DNA of 62,045 nt from Porticoccaceae bacterium (GCA_029242085.1 JAQWUP010000035.1:1-62045), one strand, 5' to 3'. Shown: positions 13,359 through 22,310, counted from the stretch's first letter. The notes: a model not told the origin generated them from the sequence alone. Translations and numbers: made by a program.

Positions 13359-14717
13359 ATGAGCGAGAGTTTTGACTACGATCTATTTGTTATCGGCGCC
13401 GGATCTGGCGGTGTGCGGGCGGCGCGTATGGCGGCCAGCAAAGGCAAGAAAGTCGCTGTTGCAGAAGAGCGCTATCTGGGTGGCACCTGCGTCAATGTGG
13501 GCTGTGTGCCTAAAAAATTATTTGTCTATGCCTCCCAGTTCCCCGAGCTATTTCATGCCAGTACTGGCTTTGGCTGGACGGTTCCCCAGACACCTAGGTT
13601 AGACTGGGCGACGCTGCGCGACAATAAAACCGCCGAGATAGAGCGCCTTAATGGTATCTATAACAGCCTAATCGATAATAGCGGTGCCGATCTACACGAT
13701 GGTCGCGCCACCATTGCTGGGCCCCACCAAGTGTCAGTCAATGGCGACACCTATAGTGCGCGGACCATATTGATAGCCACCGGCGGCTGGCCCTATATTC
13801 CTGAGTTTCCCGGCAGTGAATATGCGCTTAGCTCCAATGAGATGTTCTTTCTCGACGAACTGCCCAAGACTGCTGTGGTAGTGGGTGGCGGCTATATTGC
13901 GGTGGAGTTTGCAGGTATTTTAAATGGACTTGGGGTTGAGACCCATCTGGTCTACCGTGGGCACCAGTTACTCAAGTCATTTGATCGCGAAATGAGCGAC
14001 AAAATTCAACAGGGCATGATCGCCAAGGGCGTTCATATCCATCTCAATACCGAGGTTAATGGGATAACCAAAACAGATAACGGCCTATGTGTTGCGCTAA
14101 ATACTCAGGCTGATATGGCTGCCGGGCTGGTGCTCTATGCTACTGGTCGTGTCGCCAATACTGCAAATCTCGGCTTGGAAACCACCAATGTGGTGGTCCG
14201 CAACAATGGCGCTATTGCCGTCGATGATCATTTTGCTACCGCAGAGCCCAGCATTTATGCGCTGGGTGATGTGATTGATCGGGTGCAGCTAACGCCCGTG
14301 GCGATTCAGGAAGCGATGGTATTGGTCGATCATCTGTTTGGTCAAGGGGTGGCTAAGATTGATTACAGCGATATTCCTACCGCCGTGTTCTGTCAGCCAG
14401 AATTCGGTACTGTGGGGCTTAGCGAAGAGCAGGCGAGGGCGGAATATAGTGATATTGCGGTCTATGTCTCTGACTTTAAGCCTATGCTGCAAACTCTGGG
14501 TGGCGGTCCTGACCGAATAACCATGAAATTAATTGTCGATGGCGCCTCTGACAAGGTGGTTGGCTGTCATATGGTGGGAGAGCATGCGGCTGAGATTATT
14601 CAGGGTATGGGTATTGCACTTAAGGCTGGGGCGACTAAGGCGCATTTTGATGCCACAGTGGGGATTCATCCTTCTGCCGCTGAAGAGTTTGTGACTATGC
14701 GGGAAAAGGCTCGGTAA
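13359..14717 (+). CDS. gor: Glutathione-disulfide reductase
   Basis: A 452-residue pyridine nucleotide-disulfide oxidoreductase. It has the FAD motif GAGSGGVRAARMAA, the redox disulfide GGTCVNVGCVPKKLF, the NADPH-binding GGGYIAVEFAGILNGLG, and the C-terminal catalytic His in TVGIHPSAAEEFVTM. The GSGGVRAAR and GCVPKK signatures favour glutathione reductase over lipoamide or mercuric reductase. The residues usually binding the NADPH 2'-phosphate appear as VYRGHQLLKSFDRE, compatible with NADPH. It starts 35 bases after cysG, and may be cotranscribed with it. Confidence 0.93.
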   Translation: MSESFDYDLFVIGAGSGGVRAARMAASKGKKVAVAEERYLGGTCVNVGCVPKKLFVYASQFPELFHASTGFGWTVPQTPRLDWATLRDNKTAEIERLNGIYNSLIDNSGADLHDGRATIAGPHQVSVNGDTYSARTILIATGGWPYIPEFPGSEYALSSNEMFFLDELPKTAVVVGGGYIAVEFAGILNGLGVETHLVYRGHQLLKSFDREMSDKIQQGMIAKGVHIHLNTEVNGITKTDNGLCVALNTQADMAAGLVLYATGRVANTANLGLETTNVVVRNNGAIAVDDHFATAEPSIYALGDVIDRVQLTPVAIQEAMVLVDHLFGQGVAKIDYSDIPTAVFCQPEFGTVGLSEEQARAEYSDIAVYVSDFKPMLQTLGGGPDRITMKLIVDGASDKVVGCHMVGEHAAEIIQGMGIALKAGATKAHFDATVGIHPSAAEEFVTMREKAR

Positions 14718-14796
14718 CTGTTTAAAATCAATAATTTATGCCGATTATTTAAACCATATTGTTAGATGGAATGCTGGGGGTTGGTGCCGAGTTATT

Positions 14797-14922
14797 GAGG
14801 TCCTTCGCTACACTCAGGACGACACAAGCCAACCTGTCATCCTGAGACTGCAAACCAACCTGTCATCCTGAGGCTGCATACCAACCTGTCATCCTGAGGG
14901 AGCAAAGCGACCGAAGGATCTC
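14797..14922. repeat. Dispersed inverted repeat, copy C, between convergent gor and tetR
   Basis: The left arm GGTCCTTCGCTACACTCAGG begins at about 14799. The right arm at 14887-14922 reads TGTCATCCTGAGGGAGCAAA and continues GCGACCGAAGGATCTC. The arms are inverted relative to each other, as in copy A. A short tandem array lies between and partly inside them. The element fills the gap between the 3' ends of gor and tetR, where it could fold as a bidirectional transcript end. Confidence 0.8.
14829..14907. repeat. Three tandem copies of a 26-bp unit
   Basis: Three copies begin at 14829, 14855 and 14881, each starting CCAACCTGTCATCCTGAG. The first two end in RCTGCAWA and differ at two positions only. 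The third diverges at its end into the repeat arm GGAGCAAAGCGACCGAAGG. The period is exactly 26 bases. It looks like amplification of the inner edge of the dispersed repeat arm. Confidence 0.88.
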
Positions 14923-14940
14923 ACGCCGCCACAACCGCAC

Positions 14941-15570
14941 TCAAAACTGACTCTTAGCCCTTTCCAGCAATGAAAGATTCAAAAACTTTAACTCACCCAA
15001 CGTTTTCTCCGCATCCGCTTTATTCTGATTCAGCGCCACAATAATCAAGGCATGACTCAATTCAAGGTAGGTGCGCCCCAAGCGCGCCAGCTCATGGGCT
15101 TTGCTGCTGATATCCATGCGCTTAAACATGCGCGCCATTGAAGCAATAATCAGCTCATCATGAATGAGATCCAGCTCTTTTAACTCCGGCACCCCATACA
15201 TAGCCTGCACCAGCGGCAATAAACCCTGCTGATTGGTATAGACCGCCAGCATGCGCTCAACGCTGCCCTCTACAAAGCGTTTAACGCTATAACTCTCAAC
15301 TGGCTCGGCCTCAAGCACTTGCAGCGCCACATCCATCTCGCCCACCCATTGCTCTGCGAGGGCGTACATAATGGCGTATTTATTGGGAAAATAATGGTAC
15401 AGCGTGCCCACAGACACGCCAGCTCGCTTGGCCACGAGAATGGTGGTCAGATCATCCTGCCCCACTTCCTCAAGCAGCTCGGCAGTAACACCCAGTATAA
15501 GATTGCGGCGCTCTTGGGCGCGTTTTTGTACTGGCTGCGCCCTTGATTCTGTCTTGCGTAAACTGGTCAT
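14941..15570 (-). CDS. TetR-family transcriptional regulator, probable regulator of the puu-like genes
   Basis: A 209-residue TetR-type repressor. The helix-turn-helix is in residues about 20-65, with TTILVAKRAGVSVGTLYHYF and PNKYAIMYALAEQWV. The C-terminal ligand-binding helices are unremarkable. Its ATG shares one base with the stop codon of the upstream FAD oxidase gene (TAATG), so the two are translationally coupled. The likely targets are its own operon and the divergent glutamine-synthetase-like gene, whose promoter carries palindromic half-sites. This target assignment is inference. E. coli uses a non-TetR protein, PuuR, for the same pathway. Confidence 0.85.
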   Translation of the reverse strand: MTSLRKTESRAQPVQKRAQERRNLILGVTAELLEEVGQDDLTTILVAKRAGVSVGTLYHYFPNKYAIMYALAEQWVGEMDVALQVLEAEPVESYSVKRFVEGSVERMLAVYTNQQGLLPLVQAMYGVPELKELDLIHDELIIASMARMFKRMDISSKAHELARLGRTYLELSHALIIVALNQNKADAEKTLGELKFLNLSLLERAKSQF

Positions 15571-16829
15571 TAGAAACGATCCCTCAGTGCGTAATAGAGC
15601 ATACCGGCGACCATGCCGGGCCAGCGCAGCAATGTGCCGCCGGGAAATTTATGGGTCGGCAAGTTGGCCATTAAATCAAAGCGCTCGAGCTTGCCCGAAA
15701 TGGCTTCAGCAATCAGTTTGCCGGCAAAGGTAGCTGTGGGCACACCATGGCCGGAATAACCCTGCATAAACCAGATATTGCTCTGCAGGCGGCCAAAGTG
15801 GGGGAGGCGATTGAGTGTTATGGCCAGCGTACCACCCCAGCCATAGTCGACTTTGGTATCCGCCAGCTGCGGATAAATCTGCAGCATATACTTGCGTACA
15901 AAGCCTTTAATATCGGCAGGAAAGTTACGCCGGTAGTTCTCGCCACCACCAAATATAAGCCGGTTATCGCCGGAAAGCTTCCAGTAGTTAATGACAAAGC
16001 GACTATCCGACATGGACGTGTCCAGCGGGGCGATTTGCTTTACAAGCTCATCGGACAGCGGTTCGGTGGTAAGTACAAAATTATTGATGGGCATAATATA
16101 GCCATTAATCTGTGGCTCTAACTTTTTAATATAGCCATTGCAGGCCAGTATCATTTCGCTGGCGGTTACCTGACCCCGATCGGTTTTCACCACTACAGGG
16201 GTGCCTGCATAGCTGGTTACACGCGAGTGCTCATAGATCACCACCCCAGCGCGAGTAGCGGCTTCGGCCATACCCAGCAGGAAATTCAGGGGGTGCAGGT
16301 GTTTTGATGCTCGGTCGACCAGCGCGCCATGGTAGGCCTGGCTGTCGATAACCTCTGAGAGGCGCTCTTTAGGTACATATTCCATTTGATCGAAGCCATA
16401 GCGGTCGTGCAAAAAGTCGACCTCCTCTTCCAACTCCCGCTGGTATTTGGTGCGATGGGCAAAGTGCACATTGCCATGCTTAAGATCACATTTGATTCTG
16501 TGCTTTTGAATAAGATCTTTAACTGTGTCCACAGCCTCTAGGCTCATATCCCACAGAGTGCTGGCAACTTCGCGACCAAACTTTGCTTCAAGGTATTGCT
16601 GATCCTGCCGCTGACCAATACCTACATGACCACCGTTGCGGCCGGAGGCACCAAAGCCAACCGTTTCCGCTTCGATAACGATGACTTTATAGCCCCGTTC
16701 TGCCAAATGAAGGGCGGAGGAGAGGCCAGTATAGCCGGCGCCTACGATGCATATATCGGCTAGCTCCTGACCCTCAAGGGAATCAAAAGACAAGGATTTG
16801 TTTGTGCTGGCGCTGTAGTAAGAGCTCAC
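15570..16829 (-). CDS. puuB: FAD-dependent gamma-glutamylputrescine oxidase-like protein (PuuB family)
   Basis: A 419-residue DAO-family flavoprotein. The N-terminal ADP-binding motif is IVGAGYTGLSSALHLAERGY, followed by the PuuB-type VGFGASGRNGGHVGIGQRQD. The C-terminal block WGGTLAITLNRLPHFGRL and QGYSGHGVPTATFAGKLIAE are also typical. Such enzymes oxidise gamma-glutamylated amines such as gamma-glutamylputrescine to the aldehyde, with release of ammonia and peroxide. The divergent neighbour is a PuuA-type ligase, which supports the assignment. The exact amine substrate cannot be read from sequence, since related oxidases in marine bacteria act on other amines. Confidence 0.82.
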   Translation of the reverse strand: MSSYYSASTNKSLSFDSLEGQELADICIVGAGYTGLSSALHLAERGYKVIVIEAETVGFGASGRNGGHVGIGQRQDQQYLEAKFGREVASTLWDMSLEAVDTVKDLIQKHRIKCDLKHGNVHFAHRTKYQRELEEEVDFLHDRYGFDQMEYVPKERLSEVIDSQAYHGALVDRASKHLHPLNFLLGMAEAATRAGVVIYEHSRVTSYAGTPVVVKTDRGQVTASEMILACNGYIKKLEPQINGYIMPINNFVLTTEPLSDELVKQIAPLDTSMSDSRFVINYWKLSGDNRLIFGGGENYRRNFPADIKGFVRKYMLQIYPQLADTKVDYGWGGTLAITLNRLPHFGRLQSNIWFMQGYSGHGVPTATFAGKLIAEAISGKLERFDLMANLPTHKFPGGTLLRWPGMVAGMLYYALRDRF

Positions 16830-16856
16830 ATCATCACCTTAAAGGTAATTCTAAGA

Positions 16857-16885
16857 TTGACATTATGATGTTTTCGAATAATAAT
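16857..16885 (+). promoter_or_regulatory. Predicted sigma-70 promoter of puuA-like gene
   Basis: TTGACA at 16857-16862 is a perfect -35 box. Seventeen bases later AATAAT at 16880-16885 matches five of six -10 positions. Transcription would begin near 16892, giving a leader of about 55 bases before the ATG at 16947. The -10 box overlaps the first of the TTCAA/TTGAA half-sites, as expected of a repressed promoter. Confidence 0.65.
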
Positions 16886-16911
16886 TCAATAATATTTGAA
16901 CAATTATTCAA
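16873..16911. promoter_or_regulatory. Candidate TetR-type operator: phased TTCAA/TTGAA half-sites
   Basis: Half-sites TTCAA (16885-16889), TTGAA (16896-16900) and TTCAA (16907-16911) start exactly 11 bases apart, one helical turn. A further TTCGAA sits at 16873-16878. TTGAACAATTATTCAA at 16896-16911 is a palindrome with seven of eight pairs matching. The array spans the -10 region and start point of the divergent gene. The regulator is probably the TetR protein encoded at 14941-15570, by position only. Confidence 0.6.
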
Positions 16912-16946
16912 TAAAATTAAAAGTAACCCATTCAAACAGGTGCTGT

Positions 16947-18290
16947 ATGCAGTCGCAGACTGAGATTGAAAACTGGCTTAAAGAGAACCGAATCACTGAA
17001 GTAGAATGTCTGGTTCCCGATATGACAGGCAATGCCCGAGGCAAATTTATTCCCGCCAAGAAATTCCTTAAAGAGGACAGCCGCTTACCAGAGGGCATTT
17101 TGGCCCAGACTGTTACCGGCGAGTACTCAGATGATTACTGGGAGCTGTTGGATACTATTGACGGGGATATGCTTCTCGAGCCCGATGCCAGCACTGCCCG
17201 CTTGGTGCCCTGGGCCAATGAAACCACCGGCCAGATTATTCACGACTGCTATGCCAAAGACGGCACTCCCCATCCTTTTAGTACCAGAGCTGTACTTAAG
17301 CGTGTACTGGCGCTCTATGAGAAAGAGGGCTTTACGCCGGTGATTGCCCCCGAAATGGAGTTCTATCTGGTAGAGCGCAATACCAATCCAGATATGTCTC
17401 TCAAGCCACCAATCGGCCGGTCTGGGCGTCCAGAAACTGCTCGTCAGTCCTACAGTATTGATGCCGCCAATGAGTTTGAGCCCTTTGTCGAAGATATGTA
17501 TGCCTATGGTGAAGCCATGGGACTGGATATCGACACCTTGATCCATGAGTCAGGTGCGGCCCAGCTGGAAGTCAACTTTATCCATGGCGATGCCCTAGCG
17601 CTGGCGGATCAGGTATTTACCTTTAAGCGCATGGTTCGAGAAGTCGCGCTTAAGCATGATATCTATGCCACCTTTATGGCCAAACCCATGGCCTCTGAGC
17701 CGGGTTCGGCGAAACATATTCATCAGAGCGTGATTGCAAGCGCCGATGGCAGTAATATCTTTGCTACCAAAGAGGGTGAGTACAGTCAGGCGTTTTATCA
17801 TTATCTGGGCGGGCTACAGAAGTACACGCCGTTTATGATGAGTTTCTTCGCTCCTAATGTTAATTCTTACCGGCGCTTTACCCGCGAGGTATCTGCACCG
17901 ATTAATTTGCACTGGGGCTGGGATAATCGCACCACTGGCCTGCGTGTGCCCGATGCTGCGGCCAAGAACTACCGAATTGAGAACCGTTTTCCCGGCGCCG
18001 ATGTAAATCCCTATCTGTCGATTGCCGCCACATTAGCCTGCGGCTATCTGGGGATGAAGAATAAAATCGAGCCCTCGGACGCCTTTGAGGGCAATGCCTA
18101 TGAAGAAGAGCTGGCACTGCCACGAACCTTGGAAGAGGCCTTACGCGGACTGCAAGAAGATCAGGATATTATCGATCTATTTGGCGAGAAGTTTATTCAG
18201 CTTTACACCTCGATCAAGCTGGTCGAGTTTGAAGAGTTTAACCAGGTGATTTCCTCTTGGGAGCGTGAGCATCTACTGCTAAATGTATAG
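16947..18290 (+). CDS. puuA: Gamma-glutamylputrescine synthetase-like glutamine synthetase family protein (PuuA type)
   Basis: A 447-residue member of the glutamine synthetase superfamily. The beta-grasp domain begins near ENRITEVECLVPDMTGNARG. The catalytic barrel has PEMEFYLVE with glutamate metal ligands, SGAAQLEVNFIHGDALALAD, the ATP/metal segment GSAKHIHQSVI, and NSYRRFTREVSAPINLHWGW. The GNARGKFIPAKKFL segment in place of the usual GS N-terminus is typical of the PuuA branch. These enzymes ligate glutamate to amines such as putrescine. I prefer ATG 16947 to an in-frame TTG at 16896. The TTG would lie within the operator, and residues upstream of MQSQTEIENW are not family-like. Transcribed divergently from puuB-tetR. 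Confidence 0.85.
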   Translation: MQSQTEIENWLKENRITEVECLVPDMTGNARGKFIPAKKFLKEDSRLPEGILAQTVTGEYSDDYWELLDTIDGDMLLEPDASTARLVPWANETTGQIIHDCYAKDGTPHPFSTRAVLKRVLALYEKEGFTPVIAPEMEFYLVERNTNPDMSLKPPIGRSGRPETARQSYSIDAANEFEPFVEDMYAYGEAMGLDIDTLIHESGAAQLEVNFIHGDALALADQVFTFKRMVREVALKHDIYATFMAKPMASEPGSAKHIHQSVIASADGSNIFATKEGEYSQAFYHYLGGLQKYTPFMMSFFAPNVNSYRRFTREVSAPINLHWGWDNRTTGLRVPDAAAKNYRIENRFPGADVNPYLSIAATLACGYLGMKNKIEPSDAFEGNAYEEELALPRTLEEALRGLQEDQDIIDLFGEKFIQLYTSIKLVEFEEFNQVISSWEREHLLLNV

Positions 18291-18374
18291 CTAATGATGG
18301 GTTACAGAGGGACTAATTTGCGCTTAGAATAGCGGTATAGAAAGCCCTTAAACTATTATAAGAATCCGATCCCT

Positions 18375-20639
18375 GTGCGTGACTTAGCTTCTCCTCTATT
18401 GTCTATCTGCCTGGCGCTACTGCTTCTCGCAAGCCATAGCCAGGCCACATCCTATGTGGGTACGGAACAGTGCGCAGGCTGTCATGAACAAGAGCTGGCG
18501 CAATGGCAGGGCTCTCACCATGACTGGGCTATGAAGGTCGCTACCCCCGAGACTGTGCTCGGTGACTTCAACGATGCAACCTTTACCCACCAGGGCGTGC
18601 GCTCGACCTTTACCCGCAAAGGCAGCGCCTTTTATATCAATACACAGGGTGCCAATGGCGAGTACCAGAACTTTAAGATTGATTACACCTTTGGCGTAGA
18701 GCCCCTCCAGCAATATCTGATTAAGTTTGATGACGGTCGTATGCAGGCGCTGACCATAGCCTGGGATAGCCGCCCAAAAGAGCAGGGCGGTCAACGCTGG
18801 TACCAATTGATGCCCAATGATCTGGGCCTGCCTGGTGAAAGCCTCCACTGGACCGGTGCCTATTACAACTGGAATACCCGCTGTGCCGAATGCCATTCCA
18901 CCGGCCTCGAAAAAAACTACTCTATGGATACCGACACCTTTGCCACGGCCTGGTCTGAGGTGAATGTTGCCTGCGAGTCCTGCCATGGCCCCGGCGCTGA
19001 GCATGCTGACTGGGCGAGATCCGGCAGTAAAGGCGATGATAACGGTCTGCAAGTGCAGTATTCTGAACAGCTTAATTGGGTGATTGCCAAGGGTACGAGT
19101 ATCGCCAATCCTCAGGGCGACCCCCACCAGGGTGCTACTACTGAGATTGAATCCTGTGCTGCCTGCCATTCAAGACGCAGCAAAATAAGCTCGTCGCCGA
19201 TTAATAATTACTCTGAGGACAAGACATTTTTAGATCATTACCAGCTGCAAACTCTGGAGCAGGGGCTCTATCATGCAGATGGGCAAATTCGAGATGAAGT
19301 CTATGTCTATGGCTCTTTTTTACAGAGCAAAATGCATCAGCGCGGCGTTAGCTGCAGTAACTGTCACAACCCCCACAGCCTGGAATTAAAAGCTGAAGGC
19401 AATGCTCTCTGCGTGGGTTGTCATGCGCCTGAGACATACAACACGCCGAAACATCACCATCACCAACAGGCTGACAGCACCGGTGCACAGTGCGTAAATT
19501 GCCATATGCCAGCCACTGTCTATATGGGTGTAGATACCCGCCGCGACCACAGCATGCGCGTGCCAAGACCAGATATTGCGGCACAGATTGATGCCCCCAA
19601 TGCCTGCAATATGTGTCATACCGACCAGCAGACCAGCTGGTCTATTTCGGCTATCGAAAGCTGGCTGGGCAAACAAACTAGCAGCCCAGACCCTGCTGCT
19701 CTGGCTATCTATGCGGGTAGAGCCAATGCACCAGATGCCAATCAGCAACTAATTGATCTAGCCAACAACGCTACAGTTAACAACATGGCTAGAGCCACGG
19801 CTCTGGGCCTGCTGCACAATCACCCCAATATGGCCAGTTATGGCGCCGCCCAACAACAACTGAAAAGTGACAAGCCGCTGCTGCGCATAGGTGCTCTCAA
19901 TGCGCTGTCATTTTTACCCTTGCAGCAGCGCTGGCAGGATATCTCGCCACTGCTAAGGGATCCGGTGAGATCGGTACGACTGGAAGCAACCCGCTTACTG
20001 ATGGGTATTGGCGGACTGGATGCCTTCCAGCAAGCTGGTCTGGATAAAAATATTGCCCGCTACATTGAGGCGCTGATGGCCAACGCCGATATGCCCAATG
20101 GCCAGCTTAATCTTGCCGCTGTCTATATGGCTCAGGGCTCTTATCAACAGGCCGAACAAGCCTATCAGCATGCACTAAGGCTCGACTCAAAATCGGTTCC
20201 GGCAAGGTTAAATCTCGCTGATCTGTATCGTGTGCAGGGGCGGGAGCAGAGGGCGCTTGAACAGTTATTGCAGGCTCAGGCCGCAGATAGTAATAATGCC
20301 ACGGTGCTGCACAGTCTTGGCTTGGCGCAGATCAGAGGCAAGCAAAATGCGGCGGCCCTCAAGAGCTTAGCTCAGGCGGCAGCACTAGCCTCAGAGATAA
20401 GCCACTACAGCTATGTCTATGGCATTGCGCTGAATGGACAGGGGCGTGGCAGAGAGGCGGTGGAGGTGATGATTCGCGCTCTGGCCAATGACCAACAGAA
20501 TCGAAACTTACTCTTTGCGCTGGCCACCATTAGTCGCGATTTAGGCCAGCGAGCAGAGGCGAGGGACTTTGCCCAACAACTAGTGTTAGCATTCCCCCAA
20601 GACAGCGCCGCATTACAGTTGCGCGACTCCTTAAAATAA
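18375..20639 (+). CDS. Secreted octahaem cytochrome c with C-terminal HEAT-like and TPR repeats
   Basis: A 754-residue exported protein with a signal peptide (PLLSICLALLLLASHSQA) and eight CxxCH haem motifs starting at residues 33, 170, 200, 261, 327, 346, 373 and 411. The N-terminal half resembles the cytochrome c554/doubled-CxxCH families. Residues about 450-560 look like HEAT-type helical repeats. Residues about 575-750 carry TPRs, for example YMAQGSYQQAEQAYQHALRL. It should sit in the periplasm and move electrons, with the TPR part binding a partner. The physiological donor is unknown. It starts at GTG and lies 84 bases after puuA, with tauD 21 bases beyond it. Confidence 0.85.
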   Translation: MRDLASPLLSICLALLLLASHSQATSYVGTEQCAGCHEQELAQWQGSHHDWAMKVATPETVLGDFNDATFTHQGVRSTFTRKGSAFYINTQGANGEYQNFKIDYTFGVEPLQQYLIKFDDGRMQALTIAWDSRPKEQGGQRWYQLMPNDLGLPGESLHWTGAYYNWNTRCAECHSTGLEKNYSMDTDTFATAWSEVNVACESCHGPGAEHADWARSGSKGDDNGLQVQYSEQLNWVIAKGTSIANPQGDPHQGATTEIESCAACHSRRSKISSSPINNYSEDKTFLDHYQLQTLEQGLYHADGQIRDEVYVYGSFLQSKMHQRGVSCSNCHNPHSLELKAEGNALCVGCHAPETYNTPKHHHHQQADSTGAQCVNCHMPATVYMGVDTRRDHSMRVPRPDIAAQIDAPNACNMCHTDQQTSWSISAIESWLGKQTSSPDPAALAIYAGRANAPDANQQLIDLANNATVNNMARATALGLLHNHPNMASYGAAQQQLKSDKPLLRIGALNALSFLPLQQRWQDISPLLRDPVRSVRLEATRLLMGIGGLDAFQQAGLDKNIARYIEALMANADMPNGQLNLAAVYMAQGSYQQAEQAYQHALRLDSKSVPARLNLADLYRVQGREQRALEQLLQAQAADSNNATVLHSLGLAQIRGKQNAAALKSLAQAAALASEISHYSYVYGIALNGQGRGREAVEVMIRALANDQQNRNLLFALATISRDLGQRAEARDFAQQLVLAFPQDSAALQLRDSLK

Positions 20640-20660
20640 TAGCTTGATCGAGAGCAGACC

Positions 20661-21482
20661 ATGAAAGCAAAACCCATAGCCGGTGCCCTTGGCGCTGAAA
20701 TAACTGGCATTGACCTTACCTCTGACCTGACTTCAGATGACTATCACGCCATTAGAGCCATGCTGATCGAGCACCAGGCAATTTTCTTTCGCAATCAAAA
20801 TGTATCACCTGCCCAGCAGCATGCCTTGGCATCGTCTTTTGGTCCATTACAGAGCCATCCGGCCTATGCAACTGTGCCGGGCTTTTCAGAGATTACAATC
20901 CTCGAAAGCACCGCTGAAAAACCCAGCAAAATAGAATGCTGGCACAGTGATATGACCTTTCGACTGCACCCGCCAATGGGAACCGTGCTGCGCTCAAAGA
21001 TTATTCCAGAGAAAGGGGGTGATACATGCTTTGCCAGTATGACCGCCGCCTACGATGGTTTATCACCGCAGATGCAAGCGTTTCTCAGCGGCCTGGATGC
21101 GGTGCATGATTTTTCTTATGGGTTCAAAGATAGCCTGGCCGAGGAGGGTGGTCGCGAGCGTCTAGCCGAAGCGGTTGCAGATAACCCGCCAGTTGTACAT
21201 CCGGTGATACGCACACATCCTGAAAGCGGTAAAAAAGTGATCTTTGTGAATGCGCTATTTACCACCCATATTGTCGGGCTGCCCGCCGATGAGAGCCGAG
21301 CGATACTGGCATTTTTATATCAGCACTGCATTACGCCAGAATATACCTGCCGCTTTTCATGGGATGTTGATTGCATTGCTATGTGGGACAATCGCAGCAC
21401 TCAGCACAAGCCTATCAATGATTACTTCCCCGCGCATCGCAGCCTTGAACGCATTGTGATCGATGGGGATAGGCCTTATTAA
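20661..21482 (+). CDS. TauD/TfdA-family Fe(II)/2-oxoglutarate dioxygenase
   Basis: A 273-residue dioxygenase of the TauD/TfdA family. It opens with AKPIAGALGAEITGIDLTSD, the family's N-terminal block. The iron-binding HxD is in CWHSDMTF, with the distal His in WDNRSTQHKPINDY and the 2-oxoglutarate-binding Arg in HRSLERIVIDGD. Family members oxidise taurine, 2,4-D or other small acids and release the heteroatom group. The substrate cannot be chosen here. The gene follows the cytochrome by 21 bases, and no sulfonate transporter genes are adjacent, so a taurine role is not supported by context. Confidence 0.88.
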   Translation: MKAKPIAGALGAEITGIDLTSDLTSDDYHAIRAMLIEHQAIFFRNQNVSPAQQHALASSFGPLQSHPAYATVPGFSEITILESTAEKPSKIECWHSDMTFRLHPPMGTVLRSKIIPEKGGDTCFASMTAAYDGLSPQMQAFLSGLDAVHDFSYGFKDSLAEEGGRERLAEAVADNPPVVHPVIRTHPESGKKVIFVNALFTTHIVGLPADESRAILAFLYQHCITPEYTCRFSWDVDCIAMWDNRSTQHKPINDYFPAHRSLERIVIDGDRPY

Positions 21483-21495
21483 AGCCTGAGGGTTT

Positions 21496-21557
21496 AGATC
21501 CTTCACTGCGCTCGATGACAACAACACGCTGTCATATTGAGCTCAGCGCAATATCTC
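21496..21557. repeat. Dispersed inverted repeat, copy D, between convergent tauD-like and GATase genes
   Basis: The left arm AGATCCTTCACTGCGCTCGA at 21496-21515 runs on to TGACA. The right arm at 21530-21557 begins TGTCATATTGAGCTCAGCGC and ends ATATCTC. They are imperfect reverse complements with a ten-base loop. This is a more diverged relative of copies A to C, placed at the junction of two convergent genes. Confidence 0.7.
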
Positions 21558-21568
21558 AGGGGTTGGGC

Positions 21569-22294
21569 TCAAGCCAAACAAAAATCAATCAGCATTTTAG
21601 CCACCAAGGACTGGTCGACATTGTCTTGAAACGAGTCCATTGCCTTTTGGTAAATCTCTGGCGGATAGTTCTCTCGGCGGAACTCGTATAGCTCAGAGGT
21701 GTAATTCTCATAAAACTCAGGGTGTCCCTGAAAGGTCAATATATGCTCACCTAAGCTGGTGGCAGCGATAGGGCAGGTGTCTGTGCTAGCCAAAACAACA
21801 GCACCTTCTACCGGCTTAGTAATCTGGTCTTTATGACTGTAGATAATATTAAACGGCTCAGTGCCAAGAAGGTTTGAGCCCGTAGGCGTAGTGGTTTTGA
21901 CTCCCAACGACCAACCTGCTGAAGACAGACTGGTTTCACCGCCCAGAGCCTGGGCTACCATTTGATGACCAAAACAAATGCCAACTGTTTTTTTCTTATG
22001 GCTGTGTAACCTTCTAACAAATTCAGCCAACTCGATAATCCAAGGCACATCATCATAGACGCTACTTTTGCTGCCAGTGATAATATAGGCGTTCACCTCA
22101 TCGATATCTGCTGGATAAATACCGGCGTTAACGGCGTAGTTCTGAAATGTTAGATCGACCTTTTGGTCGTCATTAGCGGCACTCAGAAGCTGTTGAAACA
22201 TGGCCGGATATTCACCATATTTTTCGGCCAGATGAGGCACTACATCGTCTGTCTGGAGTATGCCTATTTTTAGTTTTACTCTGCTTGCTGCCAT
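21569..22294 (-). CDS. Class I glutamine amidotransferase-like protein
   Basis: A 241-residue stand-alone class I amidotransferase domain of the GMP-synthase-like kind. The nucleophile elbow VGICFGHQMVAQALGGE supplies Cys, and the TFQGHPEFYEN segment supplies the catalytic His and Glu. The oxyanion strand IITGSKSSVYDD is present. Such proteins hydrolyse gamma-glutamyl amides. In the neighbourhood of PuuA and PuuB homologues it could act like PuuD on gamma-glutamyl-GABA, although PuuD belongs to a different subfamily, so this is only a suggestion. It lies 16 bases after an AGCS symporter gene on the same strand, implying a two-gene operon. Confidence 0.85.
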   Translation of the reverse strand: MAASRVKLKIGILQTDDVVPHLAEKYGEYPAMFQQLLSAANDDQKVDLTFQNYAVNAGIYPADIDEVNAYIITGSKSSVYDDVPWIIELAEFVRRLHSHKKKTVGICFGHQMVAQALGGETSLSSAGWSLGVKTTTPTGSNLLGTEPFNIIYSHKDQITKPVEGAVVLASTDTCPIAATSLGEHILTFQGHPEFYENYTSELYEFRRENYPPEIYQKAMDSFQDNVDQSLVAKMLIDFCLA

Positions 22295-22310
22295 TGCTTA
22301 TCTCCCGAGG

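Noticed and set aside
14829-14907. The tandem 26-bp units considered as a CRISPR array
   Set aside because: The units abut with no unique spacers, and no cas genes are present.
18417-19169. A 250-codon open frame antisense to the multihaem cytochrome gene
   Set aside because: It mirrors a well-supported gene full of haem motifs; its own translation has no domain and composition follows from the opposite strand.
20661-21482. Assigning the dioxygenase as taurine dioxygenase TauD
   Set aside because: There are no tauABC genes nearby, and the family has many other substrates.
21496-21557. Treating the repeat after the dioxygenase gene as an intrinsic terminator
   Set aside because: The stem is imperfect and has no T tract on either strand.
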